NCBI RefSeq assembly: GCF_001742225.1
Contig: NZ_CP017077.1
Coordinates: 744,001-808,000, forward strand
Direction of reading: 5' to 3'
Origin: Novosphingobium resinovorum
GTDB lineage: Bacteria > Pseudomonadota > Alphaproteobacteria > Sphingomonadales > Sphingomonadaceae
Length of the DNA stretch: 64,000 nt
Of the stretch, positions 56,520-64,000 are shown piece by piece (position 1 is the first letter of the stretch; each line of letters begins with the position of its first letter). The notes beneath the pieces were generated by a model. That model was not told the origin of the DNA. It made no database searches and saw nothing but the letters and a program-made list of their open reading frames with translations. A program made the position numbers and the translations under genes.

Positions 56520-57227
56520 ATGTCAGAAAACGAAAATGAATTAAAATTGGCCGAAAAATTGATAATAGATGCCGTGGAGGAGCACTGGAACAAAAATCAG
56601 CGTGCATTCTTGTTAAGTACACTTGGCTCTATCCTGAAGCGCCAATTTGGAGATACCAGCGCTCTCTTCCCAAAGGGACTGAAAGATTTCTTACGGGAAT
56701 GGCCTGTGGTGGCATTGGTGCAACATCCGGATGTTCAAGAAAAGACTGGCCTCATCCCGGCAACTGTGCCCATTCCAGATGATATTTCCGCATTGTTCGC
56801 TAAGGGACATCCGCACCTCTCAGAACCCAATCGTGTATCGTACGTTCAAGCTTTCTGGGATGCATTCCATACTCCGATTGAAGCGCCTCGATTTGTTTCG
56901 ATCAAAACTGGCGGATTTTTTGAGATAGTTGACGGCAAGCCTGACGCAAATGACGTAAACTATGAAATAACGGCAGCCGATATTGCACCGACAAATTTCC
57001 AGCAACCAATGGCTGAAAAGGTTGCGGCAACCCAGGAGAAAATTAGCGCGTGGCTTGCGCGTCATTCGCTTGATCATTCGACATTTGCTCGAAAGCGTTC
57101 CCCTCGTGATAACCGAATAGTTTCGAGCAGCACCGATATGTTGAAGCAGGTATTTTCTAAATTATCTCATCACGATCAGGCACGAATTTCTATTCCTCTT
57201 GATATTGTCCTAAAGTTGATATCGTGA
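56520..57227 (+). CDS. Hypothetical protein with LOTUS/OST-HTH-like N-terminal domain
   Basis: Residues 22-75 (RAFLLSTLGSILKRQFGDTS, PKGLKDFLREWPVVAL) resemble a LOTUS/OST-HTH winged helix, an RNA- or G4-binding fold that in bacteria often accompanies NYN nucleases. The remaining 160 residues are unrecognised. Base composition is AT-richer than the surrounding core genome. Its stop overlaps the next gene's start, so the two form one unit. The domain call is by eye and uncertain. Confidence 0.6.
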   Translation: MSENENELKLAEKLIIDAVEEHWNKNQRAFLLSTLGSILKRQFGDTSALFPKGLKDFLREWPVVALVQHPDVQEKTGLIPATVPIPDDISALFAKGHPHLSEPNRVSYVQAFWDAFHTPIEAPRFVSIKTGGFFEIVDGKPDANDVNYEITAADIAPTNFQQPMAEKVAATQEKISAWLARHSLDHSTFARKRSPRDNRIVSSSTDMLKQVFSKLSHHDQARISIPLDIVLKLIS

Positions 57228-58090
57228 TGGCCTCCACGCATTTCATTGTGTTTATCGGGGCGGGAGCATCGTTATCAACCAACCTTTTGAGTTTGGGAAA
57301 GCGTATCGCAAAATCAAAAGTGATTGCTCCTGCGATGGGCAAGAAATCTGTAGGTGTAAATGAGCAGTCTGTAGAGAAGGCGGTCGAAGCCCTCTATCGC
57401 GCGATGAAAGACGAACAGGCTCCTGCCGAGACTGCACGTCTATCGATCTGGGGCTATGGCCCGCCCAGCCCTGATGACCTCGCCCATCTATGGGAGGCGT
57501 TTGGACGTTCCGCTTGGATAGAATTCATTCCAATCGAATACGTACACAAAGAAACACCAACGCGCACCTATATTGAGAATCGCATCAACGGCATTCTACC
57601 GTTGCTCCACGAAGTATCCCAATCACTGTATGCGAGCAGAAAATCCTCTCCCCTGCCGCTGCCTTTGTTCAACTTTGATTCTAAAATCACAAAACATCTT
57701 GGTCGATTTTGGTACCGAGGGCTGCAAGTAGATGAACTTAAGAAAGAGATCGGCCGGCTCTGCAACTTATTTAGGCAATGTAAATTCGACGGCGCAAAGA
57801 AATATAGCGACGACCGCAACCTAACATTCGAGCCTGCAGCAGATGGAGTCTGTCATGGGCAACCTCATCCCACTGGAGCGACCCCGCGCCATTTCCTCGC
57901 GGGCCGCTTTCGCTTTGGGGCATCGATCTTCAAAGGGTTTCATTATGAGGTATCTTCCTCAAAATCAGACACACTTCAGTGCACGCTGTATGACGGCGGG
58001 ACGGTAGCACGCGCACTAAAGTCGGAAAAACGAAAATACATCAACGTGTTTCCAAACGATCATCTGCTTCCAGCCCCACCGCAAAAATAA
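57227..58090 (+). CDS. Hypothetical protein, partner of the LOTUS-like gene
   Basis: The start is ATG at 57227 or GTG at 57224, overlapping the previous stop. The protein begins with a hydrophobic strand and glycine turn (FIVFIGAGASLSTNLLSLGK) that could be a nucleotide-binding or Sir2-like first strand, but no catalytic set follows clearly. The C-terminal part (CTLYDGGTVARALKSEKRKY) is basic. No known family is recognised. A strong terminator directly follows, so the two-gene unit ends here. Confidence 0.6.
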   Translation: MASTHFIVFIGAGASLSTNLLSLGKRIAKSKVIAPAMGKKSVGVNEQSVEKAVEALYRAMKDEQAPAETARLSIWGYGPPSPDDLAHLWEAFGRSAWIEFIPIEYVHKETPTRTYIENRINGILPLLHEVSQSLYASRKSSPLPLPLFNFDSKITKHLGRFWYRGLQVDELKKEIGRLCNLFRQCKFDGAKKYSDDRNLTFEPAADGVCHGQPHPTGATPRHFLAGRFRFGASIFKGFHYEVSSSKSDTLQCTLYDGGTVARALKSEKRKYINVFPNDHLLPAPPQK

Positions 58091-58092
58091 AT

Positions 58093-58123
58093 AAAGCGGA
58101 CTACAGTATTTGTAGCCCGCTTT
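58093..58123 (+). terminator. Intrinsic terminator-like hairpin after the LOTUS-like unit
   Basis: Arms AAAGCGGACTACA and TGTAGCCCGCTTT pair over 13 positions with one mismatch around the loop GTATT, directly followed by a short T-rich stretch. It lies 2 bases after the stop of the preceding gene. Confidence 0.75.
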
Positions 58124-58412
58124 ACTATTGGCCGAAGCCGAAATTTCGTTCTGAGTTTTCTCCACGGAGTCGTCTACATATGTAGCACGCTCGCCGAGTG
58201 CGGTAATTCAGCCTTTTAGATCATAGCTGACACGGCACTTTTGTAGTCCCCTCTAACCTTGCAACTCAGCATCAACGGTTATGAGCTTCCTACCGGATTA
58301 GGAAGTCTTCACATGGAGGCTTTCACCTCCAATGTCAAGGCTTAACATCTCAAAATTGAGCGCAGTACACATGTGAAGCGCCCCGGGTTTTCCGGAGGCA
58401 GTTTCAATTGAG

Positions 58413-59321
58413 TCACGCAGCCATATCGAGGTTCTCAAGGGCTGCATAGTAATTGGCTTCGGCCTCGGCGGGTGGGATGTAGCCGATGGGTCCGAAGAGA
58501 CGTTGATTGTTGTACCAATCCACCCAACGCATGGTGGCCATTTCAACGGCCGATGTGCTCGGCCAGGAGCGCTGGCGCCAGATCACCTCGGCCTTGTAGA
58601 GCCCGTTGATCGTCTCGGCCAAGGCGTTGTCATAGGAATCCCCGACGCTGCCGACAGAGGGGACAAGGTTAGCCTCGGCAAGACGCTGGGTGTAGGCCAT
58701 GGCAAGATATTGAACGCCCCTGTCGCTGTGATGGACCAGGCCATCGTCGGGCCCGGGCCTGCGCGCATGGATCGCCTGTTCCAAAGCGTCCAGCACGAAG
58801 CCGGCGGTGGCGCTGGTGCTGACCTTCCAGCCCACGATGCGCCGAGCATAAGCGTCGATCACGAAGGCCACGTAGACGAAGCCAGCCCACGTGTGGACGT
58901 AGGTAAAATCGACCACCCACAAGGCGTTGGGCCGGGAAACGCGAAACTCGCGGTTGACCTTATCAAGCGGACACGGCGCCTTGGGATTGCTGACGGTTGT
59001 GATCGTCCTCTTTCCGCGACGAACGCCTGACAGGCCCATGACACGCATCAGCCGTTCCACCGTGCATTTGGCAACGGCCACGCCCTCGCGCCGCAATTGG
59101 TGCCAGACCTTGCGGGAGCCATAGACGCCATAGCTGGCTTCGTGGACGCGCTTGATCTGCCCACGCATCTCCTCGTCGCTGCGTGCACGTGCCGGACGCC
59201 TGCCGGGATCGGCAAGGCGCAAGGCATGTTCATGATAGGAGGACGGGGCGATCGCCAGTTCACGGCAGATCGGCTCGATACCCAGATCCTCGCGATGGGC
59301 GTCGATGAACGCCATCATCAT
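58413..59321 (-). CDS. IS3-family transposase OrfB
   Basis: The DDE integrase core is complete: [18 protein letters not shown] with the first aspartate, [15 protein letters not shown] with the second, and [16 protein letters not shown] with the glutamate. The N-terminal HTH_21 part ([19 protein letters not shown]) is typical. In IS3 elements OrfA and OrfB are joined by a programmed -1 frameshift; here the annotated start overlaps the OrfA end by 4 bases. Confidence 0.95.
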   Translation of the reverse strand: MMMAFIDAHREDLGIEPICRELAIAPSSYHEHALRLADPGRRPARARSDEEMRGQIKRVHEASYGVYGSRKVWHQLRREGVAVAKCTVERLMRVMGLSGVRRGKRTITTVSNPKAPCPLDKVNREFRVSRPNALWVVDFTYVHTWAGFVYVAFVIDAYARRIVGWKVSTSATAGFVLDALEQAIHARRPGPDDGLVHHSDRGVQYLAMAYTQRLAEANLVPSVGSVGDSYDNALAETINGLYKAEVIWRQRSWPSTSAVEMATMRWVDWYNNQRLFGPIGYIPPAEAEANYYAALENLDMAA

Positions 59322-59644
59322 CTCTCGCGGCGGTCGAACTCCGCCATGGCAAAATATGCTGACGCCTTGCGCAGGATCTCATTGGCCCGGCGTAACTCTT
59401 TGACCTCGCGCTCCAACAGCTTGAGGCGGGCCTTGTCGTCGGCGGCCTGCGCCGCTGGTGCCGTTCGTCGGCTCGCCTCCTCACGGCACCAGCGGCGCAG
59501 CGTCTCGGCCGTACAGCCGATCTTCGCGGCGATCGAGGTCATGGCCTCCCACTCCGAGCCGTAATCGGCGCGATGCTCGCCAACCATGCGCACCGCGCGA
59601 TCACGCACCTCAGGCGAAAACTTGTTCCGGGTCTTGCTCATCAC
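59318..59644 (-). CDS. IS3-family transposase OrfA
   Basis: A 108-aa protein with an HTH ([28 protein letters not shown]) and a leucine zipper near the C-terminus ([18 protein letters not shown]), which mediates pairing with OrfAB. It starts close to the right inverted repeat. Confidence 0.94.
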   Translation of the reverse strand: MMSKTRNKFSPEVRDRAVRMVGEHRADYGSEWEAMTSIAAKIGCTAETLRRWCREEASRRTAPAAQAADDKARLKLLEREVKELRRANEILRKASAYFAMAEFDRRER

Positions 59645-59694
59645 GAAAGCTCCTTCTCACAAATAGGAGCCTCTGGAAAACCCGGGACGCTTCA

Positions 59695-60013
59695 TGGGGC
59701 GCTAGTAGGTATAATATTGTCGTATTCTGAATTAATAACATATTATTATGCGCGGTTAGCCATTTCATGATTTTAGAAATGTTCGTATAAAATTATATAA
59801 ACCAATTATATGCATGAAATTACATAAATTTCCAACCCCTACTGGATGGATTATTTCTCTTAAGATATTTTATAGGGAAATAAATGCCGCATTCGGCAGC
59901 GCCTTACCCACGCCTTGAGCTTCGAAATCGAACACCTTTCTTTCGCCCATGCAAATGGTGAAATTTGTGGCCCGCCCCTTTGTCGAGTCAGGGTTTGTGC
60001 TTATGTAACAACA
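59695..60013. other. AT-rich interval upstream of the AAA ATPase gene
   Basis: Markedly AT-rich from 59705 to 59890, with no gene supported. It likely holds the promoter of the AAA-DUF6414-like pair. The composition contrast with the flanking IS elements suggests that this cargo came from another genome. Confidence 0.4.
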
Positions 60014-61237
60014 ATGAATGATAGCGATGACGAGGTTGACGGAGCTTTCAAAGGTGACCTGATGAAGGTCATTCTTATCGACGATGTCTCTGGGGTTGTG
60101 TTCTTTCGCTTGGCCGATGGCCGGACGGCGCGCATGAAGGGGCTCCCCGAAGGCACCCTCAGCAAGGATGATGTTGTTTTAAGCCATGGGAACGAATGGC
60201 GAAGGGTGCCAGAAGAATTATGGCCCACGTCCCTCTTAACGTCTGTCATTCGAGAGGTGCTTCCCGACGGGACTATCTTGGGGGAGGCAGGGGGCAATAT
60301 TATCTCCCTTGGAAATCAGAAAGAATTCCCAGTCTCCGAAAACAACACAGTTGAAATAGATGGCTCATCAGAAATCAAGAGAATATTATCTCATGATCCT
60401 ATCCGAGTGCGGGTTCATTTAGATGATACCGAGGTCTCCGCATCATCATTTTTAGTGAAGCCGGAGAAGGATGGCTTTTCGTTTGATGATTTTGGCGGCT
60501 ATACTCACGTTGTCGCAAGGGCCAAAGAACTTATTCAAACTCAGCTTGATCGGAGAGCTGAGTTGCAAGCAATTGGGGCTAGGCCCGTAAAAGGTGTACT
60601 ATTCACAGGTGCTCCAGGGACCGGGAAGACCCATCTCGCCAGAATTATCGCCAACCAAGCTAATGCGAATTTCTACAGCATCAGTGGGCCCGCCATAGTC
60701 AGTAAGTGGGTTGGCGATTCAGAGAGTATGCTCCGTAAAATATTTGAGCATGCTGGGAATGCTGAATCCGGCAGATCAATTATTTTTTTTGATGAGATTG
60801 ATAGTATCGCCGAAGCACGATCAGGTAATAGCAATGAATCATCGCGAAAGATGGTTGCTCAGCTTCTAACACTGATGGACGGGTTCAGTAATTACGAGAA
60901 CGCAACTATCGTAATTGCGGCGACAAATCGTGTCGATGCATTGGACCCTGCGCTCACACGCCCTGGACGCTTTGACTGGGAAATCGAGTTCGGCTTGCCT
61001 GACGTACTTGATCGGTTGGAAATTTTACGTGTCGGGATGCGTCGCGTCCGATGCGATGCCGATTTGCCGATCATCGACATAGCGGTTCGGACACATAATT
61101 GGTCTGCCGCACGGTTAACGGCGATCTGGACGGAAGCAGCCCTTCTTTCAGCATCTGACGGAAGAAGCCAGATCGCCGGTGAGGACATTGCCCAAGCTTA
61201 CGAGCGCGTTGCACGACGCCCAGAGAGAGACAGATAA
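60014..61237 (+). CDS. AAA+ ATPase, CDC48/proteasomal-ATPase-like, single ring domain
   Basis: The 407-aa protein has an N-terminal region of about 150 residues with beta-rich look and no clear family, followed by one AAA module. It begins FDDFGGYTHVVARAKELIQ, like the GG-box of CDC48/FtsH-type ATPases. Walker A GAPGTGKT is at 199-206, Walker B IIFFDEIDSIA at 256-266, sensor 1 ATN at 303-305, and TRPGRFD arginine-finger region at 315-321. The second-region-of-homology is conserved, so active ATP-dependent remodelling is likely. An earlier start at 59915 is possible. The next gene begins 1 base after the stop. Confidence 0.85.
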   Translation: MNDSDDEVDGAFKGDLMKVILIDDVSGVVFFRLADGRTARMKGLPEGTLSKDDVVLSHGNEWRRVPEELWPTSLLTSVIREVLPDGTILGEAGGNIISLGNQKEFPVSENNTVEIDGSSEIKRILSHDPIRVRVHLDDTEVSASSFLVKPEKDGFSFDDFGGYTHVVARAKELIQTQLDRRAELQAIGARPVKGVLFTGAPGTGKTHLARIIANQANANFYSISGPAIVSKWVGDSESMLRKIFEHAGNAESGRSIIFFDEIDSIAEARSGNSNESSRKMVAQLLTLMDGFSNYENATIVIAATNRVDALDPALTRPGRFDWEIEFGLPDVLDRLEILRVGMRRVRCDADLPIIDIAVRTHNWSAARLTAIWTEAALLSASDGRSQIAGEDIAQAYERVARRPERDR

Positions 61238-61238
61238 G

Positions 61239-62621
61239 ATGATATCGAACAAATTAGCGTTTAGCTCGATATTTCCCTATTTAGGGCTTAAAAGCACGTC
61301 TCAAAGCAGCAATATTGAAAATAGCAAAGCACCTCTTCGGGAGTTTATTTATCTCGATGAAATCAGTCTTTCCAGTCTGTTGGCTTCGCAAAAGGGTGAG
61401 ATCACCGATAATATAACGGCTAAATCTGAGGTCGCCCTTCTTGCAGAATCGGGCGGAAAGATTAGCGCGAAATCAGCGGTCGGCCCAGCCGCCGAAATAA
61501 CGTCGAGATTTCAAAGCACCAATAGCAACGCCATTCAGACTGTTAGAAAAGCAAACGCGCAATCGCGGTTCCGTGAACTGCATATGCTGCAAAATTTGCG
61601 GAAAATTCAACCTGAGAGGGCTGTTAATCTGCCCGATTCAATGGATATCTTGTTCTCAAACCCAGAGGAATACTCGGCATACAAGTCAACGGACCTCAAA
61701 CGAGGAGACCTGTTAGAGTTTCGTGTCCGCTTATCAGCTTCCTGGATTTTTCAGATTAGCAGTATGATCGCTGAATTTTCAGACATGTTTGATGACAGCC
61801 CAACCATGTTTATCGAAAATGTAAAATTCAGCGACCTATATAATGCAAAAAATGCGAACAAAATAATAAATAGGTTACTGGCAGGCTTAATACCTATAGA
61901 TGGAATAGCATCAGATTATTCTGTAGTTCTGGATGGTAAAGAGGAGTATATTGTAGATAACCGGGCTTTAGAAAATTTTGATATAGAAACCGCGCCTCTC
62001 AAAATCGTTGGCGTGACAGAGCACTCCGCGTATTGGAAGGATATCCGCCGCGTTTTGTTCGCGGAAAATGAATTTACGGTATTATGCCGACTGTCAAAAT
62101 CTGGACTTCAATCGGATTGGAATCCAATCAAAGCGGCAGACATATTCCGCGACTTTGTCCCAGACCTAGCAAAGCAGATTGAAGAATCGAGTAAAATGGC
62201 GATGCTAGCATCAACAGACAGTTCTCCGAACGGCGGATCAGAGCCGTTAAACAATCAATTGCTAATGGCCTTAATAAAATACAAGGAAATAATTCTATCG
62301 TCCTTGGTTAAGAAAATCTCGGACACGGCATCAGATAATATTGATCGCAGCATTGCCCTTAGAAACTTCGTTTTCGAGACAGCGGAAGGCCAGAGAGCAG
62401 CTTTTTCGCAGGTGAAGGCCGTGATTGAAGATGTTAGCGGTGAAATAATTGCCCCCGAAGCGGATTTCAGCGCTCGAGAGCGAGCAAGAAAAGCACTCAA
62501 CCTTCCGCTCTTTCCAGACTTTGCTAAGTCTAAAGATAGCCAATTTACGCCAACTCCAGTCATGCTAGATTCAAAAAGATCGCGAATGTTAGATGTAGAG
62601 GTGGTAGCTATCTATTGGTGA
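61239..62621 (+). CDS. DUF6414-like protein, partner of the AAA ATPase
   Basis: The N-terminal segment PLREFIYLDEISLSSLLASQ followed by GEITDNITAKSE resembles, from memory, the start of DUF6414 family proteins, which are of unknown function and often appear in accessory islands. The remaining 400 residues include a long alpha/beta region with no catalytic motif I can name. The gene starts 1 base after the ATPase stop, so the two products are probably made together. Codon use is AT-rich. It ends just before an IS66 element. Confidence 0.6.
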   Translation: MISNKLAFSSIFPYLGLKSTSQSSNIENSKAPLREFIYLDEISLSSLLASQKGEITDNITAKSEVALLAESGGKISAKSAVGPAAEITSRFQSTNSNAIQTVRKANAQSRFRELHMLQNLRKIQPERAVNLPDSMDILFSNPEEYSAYKSTDLKRGDLLEFRVRLSASWIFQISSMIAEFSDMFDDSPTMFIENVKFSDLYNAKNANKIINRLLAGLIPIDGIASDYSVVLDGKEEYIVDNRALENFDIETAPLKIVGVTEHSAYWKDIRRVLFAENEFTVLCRLSKSGLQSDWNPIKAADIFRDFVPDLAKQIEESSKMAMLASTDSSPNGGSEPLNNQLLMALIKYKEIILSSLVKKISDTASDNIDRSIALRNFVFETAEGQRAAFSQVKAVIEDVSGEIIAPEADFSARERARKALNLPLFPDFAKSKDSQFTPTPVMLDSKRSRMLDVEVVAIYW

Positions 62622-62811
62622 TTTTCTCTCAAGCTTCAGTCAATGACAGCAAGAAACTCGTCAGATAAATCACGCCGACAGATCGCGACCGACTGAACCG
62701 GATTGATGTCCACTGTGATCCACATCATCGGTACGCATCCGCTGAGCGGCGCCTTGCCGGTGGGGTGATGGATCGGTCTTAAGGTCGCAGTTATTTGCGA
62801 ACTTAGGAGCG

Positions 62812-63177
62812 GTGTTTGTGGGACGGATCACGGTTTTCGGCGGGCCTGAACGCCGCCGACGCTGGAGTACCGAGGAACAGCGGCGTATTCTGGAAGAGGC
62901 TTTTGCGCCGGGCGCGTGCGTCGCGCAGGTTGCCCGGCGGCACGACGTCTCCACCGCGTTGGTCTATACCTGGCGGCGCAAACTGTGCCTGGTGGCTGCC
63001 GCCGGGCAGGAAGGCCGTGGTTTCGTCGAAGCTGTGATGTTGGACGACAAGGCCGTCACGCCGGTTCCCGGGCAGCCGGCGATTGTAGTGGAGCTTTCCC
63101 ATGGTCGCCGGGTGAGCATTTTCAGTTTGGCGTCTCCCGCGATGGCTGCGGCAGTCGTGGAGGTTCTGGCGCGATGA
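62812..63177 (+). CDS. tnpA: IS66 TnpA (orf1)
   Basis: The HTH part RRRRWSTEEQRRILEEAFAP and VARRHDVSTALVYTWRRKL is that of IS66 TnpA. A GTG start at 62812 is used, and the stop overlaps the tnpB start by 4 bases. Confidence 0.92.
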   Translation: MFVGRITVFGGPERRRRWSTEEQRRILEEAFAPGACVAQVARRHDVSTALVYTWRRKLCLVAAAGQEGRGFVEAVMLDDKAVTPVPGQPAIVVELSHGRRVSIFSLASPAMAAAVVEVLAR

Positions 63178-63521
63178 TCCCGATCCCGGGCGGCGTGAGG
63201 GTGTGGCTTGCGCTGGGGCATACGGACATGCGGCGGGGAATGCGCTCGCTGGCCCTGCAGGTCCAGCAATCGCTGAACAAGGACGTCCATGCGGGCGATC
63301 TATACGTCTTCAGGGGACGAAGTGGATCGCTGTGCAAGATCTTGTGGCATGACGGCCTCGGGATGTCGTTATATTCAAAACGCCTGGAAAGAGGGCGTTT
63401 TGTCTGGCCATCTGCAAAGGATGGGACGATCGCGATCTCGGCCTCGGCGATGGCCTGCCTGCTGGAAGGCGTAGATTGGCGCAACCCCCAGGAAACCTGG
63501 CGACCGACACAGGTCGGGTGA
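63174..63521 (+). CDS. tnpB: IS66 TnpB (orf2, IS66 Orf2-like)
   Basis: MIPIPGGVRVWLALGHTDMR at the start, DLYVFRGRSGSLCKILWHDG and the tail LLEGVDWRNPQETWRP are the classic Orf2 signatures. The 115-residue length is complete. The exact biochemical role of this protein in IS66 transposition remains unclear. Confidence 0.93.
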   Translation: MIPIPGGVRVWLALGHTDMRRGMRSLALQVQQSLNKDVHAGDLYVFRGRSGSLCKILWHDGLGMSLYSKRLERGRFVWPSAKDGTIAISASAMACLLEGVDWRNPQETWRPTQVG

Positions 63522-63609
63522 TTCCCGCCTGCGTCAAAATAGCAGCAGGACCGGCACAAAAGTGCTGTAAATGCTGGGTTCCTGAGGACTTGCGGGTTAT
63601 AATCCGCGC

Positions 63610-64000
63610 ATGGTCTCCAGCGACGCATCCGATGAAGTTGTGCAGCTTCGCGCTGAACTTGCCATGGTGCGTGAACAGGCACTGGTAGCAGAGGCCGAGG
63701 CCGCCAAAGTCTGGGCGATCAACGCCGATCTGCGGGCTCGCAACGCCCATCTCGAACTGATGAACGAGCAGATGCGCCGCGAGAAATATGGCGTGCGCTC
63801 CGAGCGCAGCCGGCGCCTGCTCGACCAACTCGAGCCGACCTTCGAGGAACTGGAGGCCAATGCCAGCGAGGCCGAGCTGCTCGGCCAGATCGCTGCTGCC
63901 AAGACCACTACAGTCCAGGCGTTCACCCGCAAGCGATCCACCCGCCGCGACTTCCCCGCCGATCTTCCGCGCGAGCAGGTCGTCATCCCCGCGCCGGACC
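63610..64000 (+). CDS. tnpC: IS66 TnpC transposase, N-terminal part (truncated by window edge)
   Basis: The 130 visible residues include the coiled region (LNAHLELMNEQMRREKYG-like) and KYGVRSERSRRLLDQLE, typical of IS66 TnpC before its zinc-finger section. The frame is open to the end of the window. Confidence 0.9.
   Translation, partial: MVSSDASDEVVQLRAELAMVREQALVAEAEAAKVWAINADLRARNAHLELMNEQMRREKYGVRSERSRRLLDQLEPTFEELEANASEAELLGQIAAAKTTTVQAFTRKRSTRRDFPADLPREQVVIPAPD

Larger units (their letters stand above)
58374..59694 (-). mobile_element. IS3-family insertion sequence (IS51-group look)
   Basis: The ends are TGAAGCGCCCCGGGTTTTCC at 58374 and, read inward from 59694, TGAAGCGTCCCGGGTTTTCC, forming imperfect inverted repeats of about 25 bases. 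OrfA and OrfB are intact. No clear 3-4 base target duplication is seen (ATG on one side, TGG on the other). It may be one end-product of a recombination or an old insertion. Confidence 0.92.
62731..64000 (+). mobile_element. IS66-family insertion sequence, left part (runs off window)
   Basis: The left end begins GTACGCATCCGCTGAGCGGC and is followed by tnpA, tnpB and the start of tnpC, all intact where visible. The right end lies beyond the window. It is a separate and better preserved copy from the remnant at 376-2245. Confidence 0.9.

Noticed and set aside
58371..59697. Target site duplication for the IS3 element
   Set aside because: Flanking bases ATG and TGG do not match, so no duplication can be claimed.

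Overview
The window looks like the chromosome or a large replicon of an alphaproteobacterium, most likely a sphingomonad (Novosphingobium/Sphingobium type). I infer this from the GC-rich codon use, the HWE-kinase and LOV signalling genes, the paired transglutaminases, and the MobF TraA/TraD mobilisation genes and IS families typical of that group. No rRNA, complete tRNA or CRISPR array was seen.

Layout. 1-2245: a small zinc-ribbon gene and a decayed IS66. 2607-5529: an exported nucleoside hydrolase-like protein, an exported GH1 glycosidase and a broken nhaA tail. 5504-18236 (minus): a long, tightly packed osmostress cluster, ectA-ectB-ectC-ectD-ask, followed by two MFS transporters, an MscS-type channel, a periplasmic protein, a DUF389 membrane protein and an SLC13-type permease. 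A divergent MarR regulator (EctR-like) sits at 18458. 19041-23430: a translationally overlapping signalling operon of a short LOV photoreceptor, a CheB-CheR-PAS-HWE kinase and a single-domain response regulator. 24138-29964: an M3 metallopeptidase with two transglutaminase-like proteins, an N-formylglutamate amidohydrolase-like protein and a PHB-depolymerase-type esterase.

30300-46263 is accessory and eroded. An IS21 element with a 7-bp target duplication splits a yedK/HMCES gene. A ybhB/ybcL gene, an AbiEii-like nucleotidyltransferase and a RES toxin each carry an apparent single-base frameshift. ParDE, a RES-partner antitoxin, a DUF983 protein, a MocR regulator, and a LysR/SDR/AhpD-like group fill the rest.

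46368-55484 is a mobilisation and integration module: lytic transglycosylase, MobF relaxase TraA, coupling protein TraD and a ribbon-helix-helix protein, all on the minus strand. A stem-loop-rich region (candidate oriT) follows, then two overlapping tyrosine recombinases and a small HTH-like gene on the plus strand. No type IV secretion genes are in view, so the element is mobilisable or continues elsewhere.

55548-62621 is AT-richer cargo: an MNT-HEPN fusion protein, a two-gene unit with a LOTUS-like domain and its own terminator, an IS3 element, then a two-gene unit of a CDC48-like AAA ATPase and a DUF6414-like protein. These are the best candidates for an undescribed, probably defensive, system. 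A second IS66 element runs off the right edge.
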